Shown here: piece by piece, positions 12,774 to 16,290 of the stretch | How positions within the stretch are numbered: the stretch's first letter is position 1 | How the letters are laid out: each line of letters begins with the position of its first letter | Origin: JAVBPT01 sp031549455 | GTDB taxonomy: Bacteria > Bacillota > Clostridia > Lachnospirales > JAKSVV01 | Length of the DNA stretch: 16,290 bases | NCBI GenBank assembly: GCA_031549455.1 | Contig: JAVBPT010000026.1 | Span: forward strand, 1 to 16,290 | Direction: 5' to 3' | The notes under the pieces: generated by a model | Seen by the model: the letters and a program-made list of their open reading frames with translations, nothing else | Databases searched by the model: none | Told to the model about the DNA's origin: nothing | Translations under genes and position numbers: made by a program

Positions 12774-15698
12774 TTATTCCACAATCAGTATATCCGCTAC
12801 ATAACTTCTGCCCTCTTGCTTTACCGTGTAGCCATTTTCGGTACCAATGGCTCTTACCTTGTCACCCACTTTTAATTCATTGGCTTTAATAATTTTACTA
12901 TTTTTAATCATCACCGCTGTAGGAGAGATCGTTATCGGCATGGTCTTGTCCACCCTACTGATCTCCTCCCATGATTTCGTGGTCTTGTTGTAGGAAACCA
13001 CCTCATTTAATTTTAGCTCGGTACCCGTTGCCTGGTAAATCGTTCCGGTCACGCCAAATGTAGGGAAGGTCCCATCGATTAGCATAAGCGCTTCCTCGCC
13101 TTGAGCCACAATGGTGTACACCCTATCGATCTGTGATGTCTCGGTATAATCGATGAACTGATCATATGGAACCCGCGTTCCATTCTGGTAGATTCTTGTA
13201 TTATAATCGATTGTAAACATCTTTTCCAGTGGCATATAATTCCACTCCATTCCAGCCAACCTTGAAAAGGAGGTGACAGTAAAGCCCGTTCGTTCTTCTA
13301 CTGTTCTAATTCTTCCACGGTAAAGATCGATTCTACTATTATCAATCTCTTCCACGATGTCCACAATGGCAGCACTCCCTCTTCCATTTAACACAATCTT
13401 GACATAGTCTGGCGTGAAGATGGATTGTTCATCCACCATTCTACCATATCTCCTCACAATGGTTCCCGCATCTGAAAGTACGCTGGTATCTGTTTGCATT
13501 AACCGAATCTCCCCATTTCCTTTTGCAAAGTTTACATTATCAAGGTTTAAAACCTGTTCTTTGCTAAAGCGGAAAGTGATTTTTACAATTTCTTCTCTCC
13601 CCATATTTTCTGTCACCGCGATGTAAGCGGTTCCATTGTTCTTTAGGAAATTGTTCATGTAGTCTTTGGAGATTCTTTTATTCTCGCTATAAAACACCGC
13701 ATCATCTGAGAGCTTCATTGTCTTTGCATTTTTATAATCCACAAAGCCCCTTGGAGAATAGGTAAGCGTGTTTTTAAAAGTGATCTGTCCTTGGTATTGG
13801 TCAATGTTTAAAAGTTCTCCACGATAAATGTTTGTGATTTCATTTTCCACTCCGCTGACATTGATCTGCTTAACAGATTCCACAATATTATTTTCTGCGA
13901 TGATTCCTCGATTATAGAGAATTTTGACCCAGTCTCCGATCAGAATATCACTAAAGGCGATCTTCCTGCCTCCCTTTACAACAAACACCTCTGGCGAGAC
14001 ATCCAGCATCTCTTCTGCCTCATTCTCATATTTTAGAGAAATGGTTCCGCCCATGATGCCTCTGCTTTCAATATATTTTACCCTTCCATATTTCACAATG
14101 TAGTTTGTGGCTGCGCTAATTCGGTCGATGGTTCCATCACTTGCCATTCTAAGGTAGATGATGTCTCCTGGCTCAATTGCCTCCACACTGGCATCCATCT
14201 TGTCATACATGTACTCCTTAAATACCTCATCAATGTAGCCCACATCGTTGGTGGTCTCATAATACTCTTTCTTCTCCACCGTCGTATTCATGGTCCAGTT
14301 TTTTGAGATCACGTTCTTATTGGCATCGTAAATCTGGATGGCTTTTGTTCCGGGATCCACCGATTTTACAATCCCTTTCAGTTCATGAATAAGCACCTCA
14401 TCCCCGATCGGTTGAATGCTCACAATCACATTTCCTTTTACAGTAAACACAAACTTGTTTGAAACCGGCAACTTATTAAGGGGCATATACACGTTATCAA
14501 TCAATAGGCTACTTGAAGCCTTATCGTAGATCCCTGTGCTTAAAGTACCCAGGTAAAGAGTTCCGTTTTCTCTTTTTACCCTAATCTTTCCGTCTGCCAA
14601 TTCATCCAGTGAGTAGATGGATGCGACAATCTTCTCCTCCTGCCCAATGTTTGAATTGATATAAAGTGTTTCCTTATCTGCGTTGATGAGATACTCAATC
14701 GCATCTCCTTTCCGAATCAGCGAAGATCCCCCAATGGCGCCGCTTCGATGCGTCGGAATGTCATAGCTTTCCAGTTGTTTCAGATTGTTTCGAATCGTAT
14801 AAGCTCTGATTCGATCTACCTTTCCATCTGGGTTACGGATATAAAAGTATCGGTTGGTCACCACACGATCATTTATGATCTCCGTTTGGTCCACGATCTC
14901 TCCAACATATCCCACCTTTTTGATCACCCCAATCACGTTGTAATAGTTGGTATCAATATTTTTAACCAGCTGTGCAAGCTCGGCTCTTGTAATGGTCCTT
15001 TTGGGTTCAAACCTACTTCCCGTTCCAATCATAATGTTATAATTGGTTACAAGTTCCACCGCATCCTGCTTATCCTGACTAATGTTTGCATAATCAGAGT
15101 AAGAGTAGATTCGGGTATTGGTGGCTAGTTTGTTAAAGCTAGTCGGATCAAGTGTGTTTAACATATGCACAATCCAAGCCGCAATCTGTTCTCTACTCAC
15201 GCCACTTTGATAAACAAAGTTTGAGCTGGTTAGCTCGGACTGCTTCGGATAGAGTGCATCTTGGTAATCCCTCTCTGTTATAAATCCAAGGTCTCGTGCC
15301 AGACTAATATACCCAATTTGCCAAAACTCAGGAGATACCTGTGTACTTCCTCCCTCGAGCTGTACCCCGCGATTAATGGCGTCGGTTTCTCTTCCTAAAA
15401 GTCGAATCATTACCGCGAGTGCCTCTGCTTTTGTCACATTTCGGCCGGGCTCAAAGTTTCCAGCAAACCCTTTTAGAGCACCCAGCGCTCCTACTCTTGT
15501 AATCGGCTCTCTCGCCCAATGGGTGCTTGACATATCTTTAAAGCTGATGTTCCGGATAATATCATCCGCTGTATTGATTCCCACATATTCATTTTCAATG
15601 GGTTCCACCAGGATGGTCTCATCATATCCCAAAACAATGCGGTAAGCTGCAAGGCCAATCATTAAAACCACCATTAAGATGGGAACAATCTTTTTCAT
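12774..15698 (-). CDS. Large SLH-domain surface protein with beta-rich C-terminal region
   Basis: A 974-residue envelope protein. I chose the second of two adjacent ATGs (15698; 15701 is the other) because GGAG lies 6 bases ahead; the longer open frame begins inside the terminator of the upstream gene and is unlikely. A basic N-terminus and one hydrophobic segment (about 4-24) lack a clear AxA cleavage site, so it may be a signal peptide or an uncleaved anchor. Three SLH domains follow (about 51-104, 122-182, 196-251), with the family positions seen as VTKAEALAV, VSREQIAAW and ITRAELAQL; these bind secondary wall polymers. The remaining about 700 residues contain recurring beta-rich units of the form G-D-x-[IV]-x(n)-D-G-x-[IV]-x-x-[IV] (for example GDIIYLRMASDGTIDRI, GDWVKILYNRGIIAENNI, GDKVRAIGTENGYTV). 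No enzyme motif was recognised. Likely structural or adhesive. Confidence 0.88.
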   Translation of the reverse strand: MKKIVPILMVVLMIGLAAYRIVLGYDETILVEPIENEYVGINTADDIIRNISFKDMSSTHWAREPITRVGALGALKGFAGNFEPGRNVTKAEALAVMIRLLGRETDAINRGVQLEGGSTQVSPEFWQIGYISLARDLGFITERDYQDALYPKQSELTSSNFVYQSGVSREQIAAWIVHMLNTLDPTSFNKLATNTRIYSYSDYANISQDKQDAVELVTNYNIMIGTGSRFEPKRTITRAELAQLVKNIDTNYYNVIGVIKKVGYVGEIVDQTEIINDRVVTNRYFYIRNPDGKVDRIRAYTIRNNLKQLESYDIPTHRSGAIGGSSLIRKGDAIEYLINADKETLYINSNIGQEEKIVASIYSLDELADGKIRVKRENGTLYLGTLSTGIYDKASSSLLIDNVYMPLNKLPVSNKFVFTVKGNVIVSIQPIGDEVLIHELKGIVKSVDPGTKAIQIYDANKNVISKNWTMNTTVEKKEYYETTNDVGYIDEVFKEYMYDKMDASVEAIEPGDIIYLRMASDGTIDRISAATNYIVKYGRVKYIESRGIMGGTISLKYENEAEEMLDVSPEVFVVKGGRKIAFSDILIGDWVKILYNRGIIAENNIVESVKQINVSGVENEITNIYRGELLNIDQYQGQITFKNTLTYSPRGFVDYKNAKTMKLSDDAVFYSENKRISKDYMNNFLKNNGTAYIAVTENMGREEIVKITFRFSKEQVLNLDNVNFAKGNGEIRLMQTDTSVLSDAGTIVRRYGRMVDEQSIFTPDYVKIVLNGRGSAAIVDIVEEIDNSRIDLYRGRIRTVEERTGFTVTSFSRLAGMEWNYMPLEKMFTIDYNTRIYQNGTRVPYDQFIDYTETSQIDRVYTIVAQGEEALMLIDGTFPTFGVTGTIYQATGTELKLNEVVSYNKTTKSWEEISRVDKTMPITISPTAVMIKNSKIIKANELKVGDKVRAIGTENGYTVKQEGRSYVADILIVE

Positions 15699-15722
15699 CA
15701 TAATCTCCAATTCATTGTTTAT

Positions 15723-15728
15723 ATTATA
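15723..15728 (-). promoter_or_regulatory. Candidate -10 element for the SLH gene
   Basis: TATAAT on the minus strand, 25 bases upstream of the SLH start, just after the preceding terminator. The best -35 (TTGTTT, 18 bases upstream) is poor, so the promoter may be weak, need an activator or use another sigma factor. The leader would be about 15-20 bases. Confidence 0.4.
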
Positions 15729-15750
15729 TACATAATTTATCGGAAAAAAC

Positions 15751-15783
15751 AAAAAAAGCATTAGGAAATTTAACCCAATGCTT
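15751..15783 (-). terminator. Rho-independent terminator of the VirB2-like gene
   Basis: On the minus strand AAGCATT/AATGCTT plus a G-U and two G-C pairs form a 10-bp stem with an 8-base loop, followed by seven T, a G and six more T. It lies about 20 bases after the stop of the pilin-like gene. Confidence 0.88.
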
Positions 15784-15804
15784 GTTATATGTAATTTGAT
15801 CTAA

Positions 15805-16140
15805 TTAACCTTTTAAAGTAGCATTGATGATTACGTTTGCAACTGTTATTGCTAATGCAATAATAATCCCACCGATTCCTACCCACATAAGAGATGTCAT
15901 GGATTCGGTTCTTTCGTCCGCTTTATTTCTTTTCATAATAATTTCAAATCCAATGATTAGAACAGATCCGAAGATAAGTAATGCCGCAATCGGCTTTGAA
16001 AATTTTACAATCATATCTGCAATGGTTTGAACTTCTGTTTGTCCTTCGCCATCCGGTACTGATAGACCAAAAGCTTGTACACCACCTGTTAGTATGAATA
16101 GATTGAAAGCTGTTAAACCTTTTAAAATTTTATTCTTCAT
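15805..16140 (-). CDS. TrbC/VirB2-like pilin-type small membrane protein
   Basis: A 111-residue exported protein. An N-terminal signal peptide (basic start, hydrophobic core, likely signal peptidase I site after V-Q-A at residue 23) is followed by a polar stretch, a hydrophobic helix (about 48-68), a charged loop KRNKADERTESM and a second hydrophobic helix (about 84-105). This is the architecture of T4SS major pilins of the TrbC/VirB2 family. The ATG has AGGAGGA 4 bases ahead. Perfect consensus promoter and a strong terminator make it a single-gene transcript, probably highly expressed. No other secretion or conjugation gene is seen in the window, so the role is uncertain: a pilin of a system outside the window, an orphan pilin-like protein, or an unrelated two-helix membrane protein. 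Confidence 0.72.
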   Translation of the reverse strand: MKNKILKGLTAFNLFILTGGVQAFGLSVPDGEGQTEVQTIADMIVKFSKPIAALLIFGSVLIIGFEIIMKRNKADERTESMTSLMWVGIGGIIIALAITVANVIINATLKG

Positions 16141-16168
16141 TGATTCCTCCTATAAAATATATACTTCC

Positions 16169-16197
16169 ATTATACCGTCTTTTACGACCGTTGTCAA
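16169..16197 (-). promoter_or_regulatory. Perfect consensus SigA promoter for the VirB2-like gene
   Basis: On the minus strand TTGACA (16192-16197) and TATAAT (16169-16174) are separated by exactly 17 bases, all consensus. The spacer holds two direct copies of ACGGT 13 bases apart, the second abutting the -10, which could be an operator half-site pair or chance. Predicted transcription start is about 16162, giving a leader of roughly 20 bases. Confidence 0.88.
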
Positions 16198-16230
16198 GAA
16201 TATTTTCCCTTTTTTTACACTTTTCTACAT

Positions 16231-16290
16231 TTATTGCTGTTCGATTGCACCTTGACCTTGTAAGCTATCAGCTATCCCACTTGAAGTGGT
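16231..16290 (-). CDS. Possible C-terminal tail of a gene entering from the right edge
   Basis: On the minus strand the frame from the window edge reads TTSSGIADSLQGQGAIEQQ followed by a TAA at 16231-16233, ahead of the promoter of the VirB2-like gene. Nineteen codons are too few to name a product, and an open frame this short can occur by chance. The composition (Gly, Gln, Ser) is plausible for a protein end. No hairpin terminator is visible between it and the next promoter. Confidence 0.35.
   Translation of the reverse strand, partial: TTSSGIADSLQGQGAIEQQ

Noticed and set aside
15702..15761. The longer start of the SLH protein
   Set aside because: It begins inside the terminator stem of the upstream gene and has no ribosome binding site; the ATG pair at 15698/15701 follows GGAG.

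Overview
The window reads as one chromosomal segment of a low-GC, endospore-forming Bacillota, most likely a clostridial (anaerobic) lineage. The evidence is a ten-gene F-type ATP synthase operon whose c subunit closely resembles the Na+-dependent rotors of fermentative anaerobes, a block of spoIIIA sporulation genes, an S-layer-homology surface protein, AT-rich intergenic DNA and strong GGAGG-type ribosome binding sites. No insertion sequence, tRNA, rRNA or CRISPR array was seen. Almost everything lies on the minus strand; only the gene at the left edge is on the plus strand. No intergenic gap exceeds about 200 bases.

Layout from left to right. (1) 3-1097, plus: an unrecognised, probably 5'-truncated protein with four regularly spaced CxxC modules. 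It converges on the atp operon and shares a hairpin terminator with it. (2) 1124-8076, minus: the complete ATP synthase operon, transcribed atpZ-atpI-atpB-atpE-atpF-atpH-atpA-atpG-atpD-atpC, with tight spacing, small overlaps and a candidate promoter at 8113-8140. (3) 8158-9339, minus: a monofunctional aspartokinase of the DapG type with its own good SigA-like promoter. (4) 9459-12573, minus: spoIIIAA-AB-AC-AD-AE behind a SigE-like promoter. The usual distal genes spoIIIAF, AG and AH are absent, and spoIIIAE lacks a normal start codon where one is expected (ATA instead). (5) 12574-12773: a structured intergenic region with a terminator, a long hairpin and a 12-bp palindrome. (6) 12774-15698, minus: a large protein with three SLH domains and a long beta-rich region. 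(7) 15805-16140, minus: a small two-membrane-segment protein resembling TrbC/VirB2 pilins, driven by a perfect consensus promoter and closed by a strong terminator. (8) 16231-16290, minus: the possible C-terminal tail of a further gene that runs off the right edge.

How it fits together: the atp operon couples an ion gradient (predicted Na+) to ATP synthesis or hydrolysis. The spoIIIA products form part of the mother-cell channel that supports the forespore. Aspartokinase supplies diaminopimelate for peptidoglycan and, in sporulating cells, precursor for dipicolinate, so its position directly downstream of the sporulation block may be meaningful. The SLH protein and the pilin-like protein are both cell-envelope or exported proteins with separate transcription signals.

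The points most worth a second look are the CxxC-repeat protein, the shortened spoIIIA operon with its ATA start, the VirB2-like gene outside any visible conjugation cluster, and the structured DNA between the SLH gene and spoIIIAA. I saw no clear multi-gene system that I would call new.
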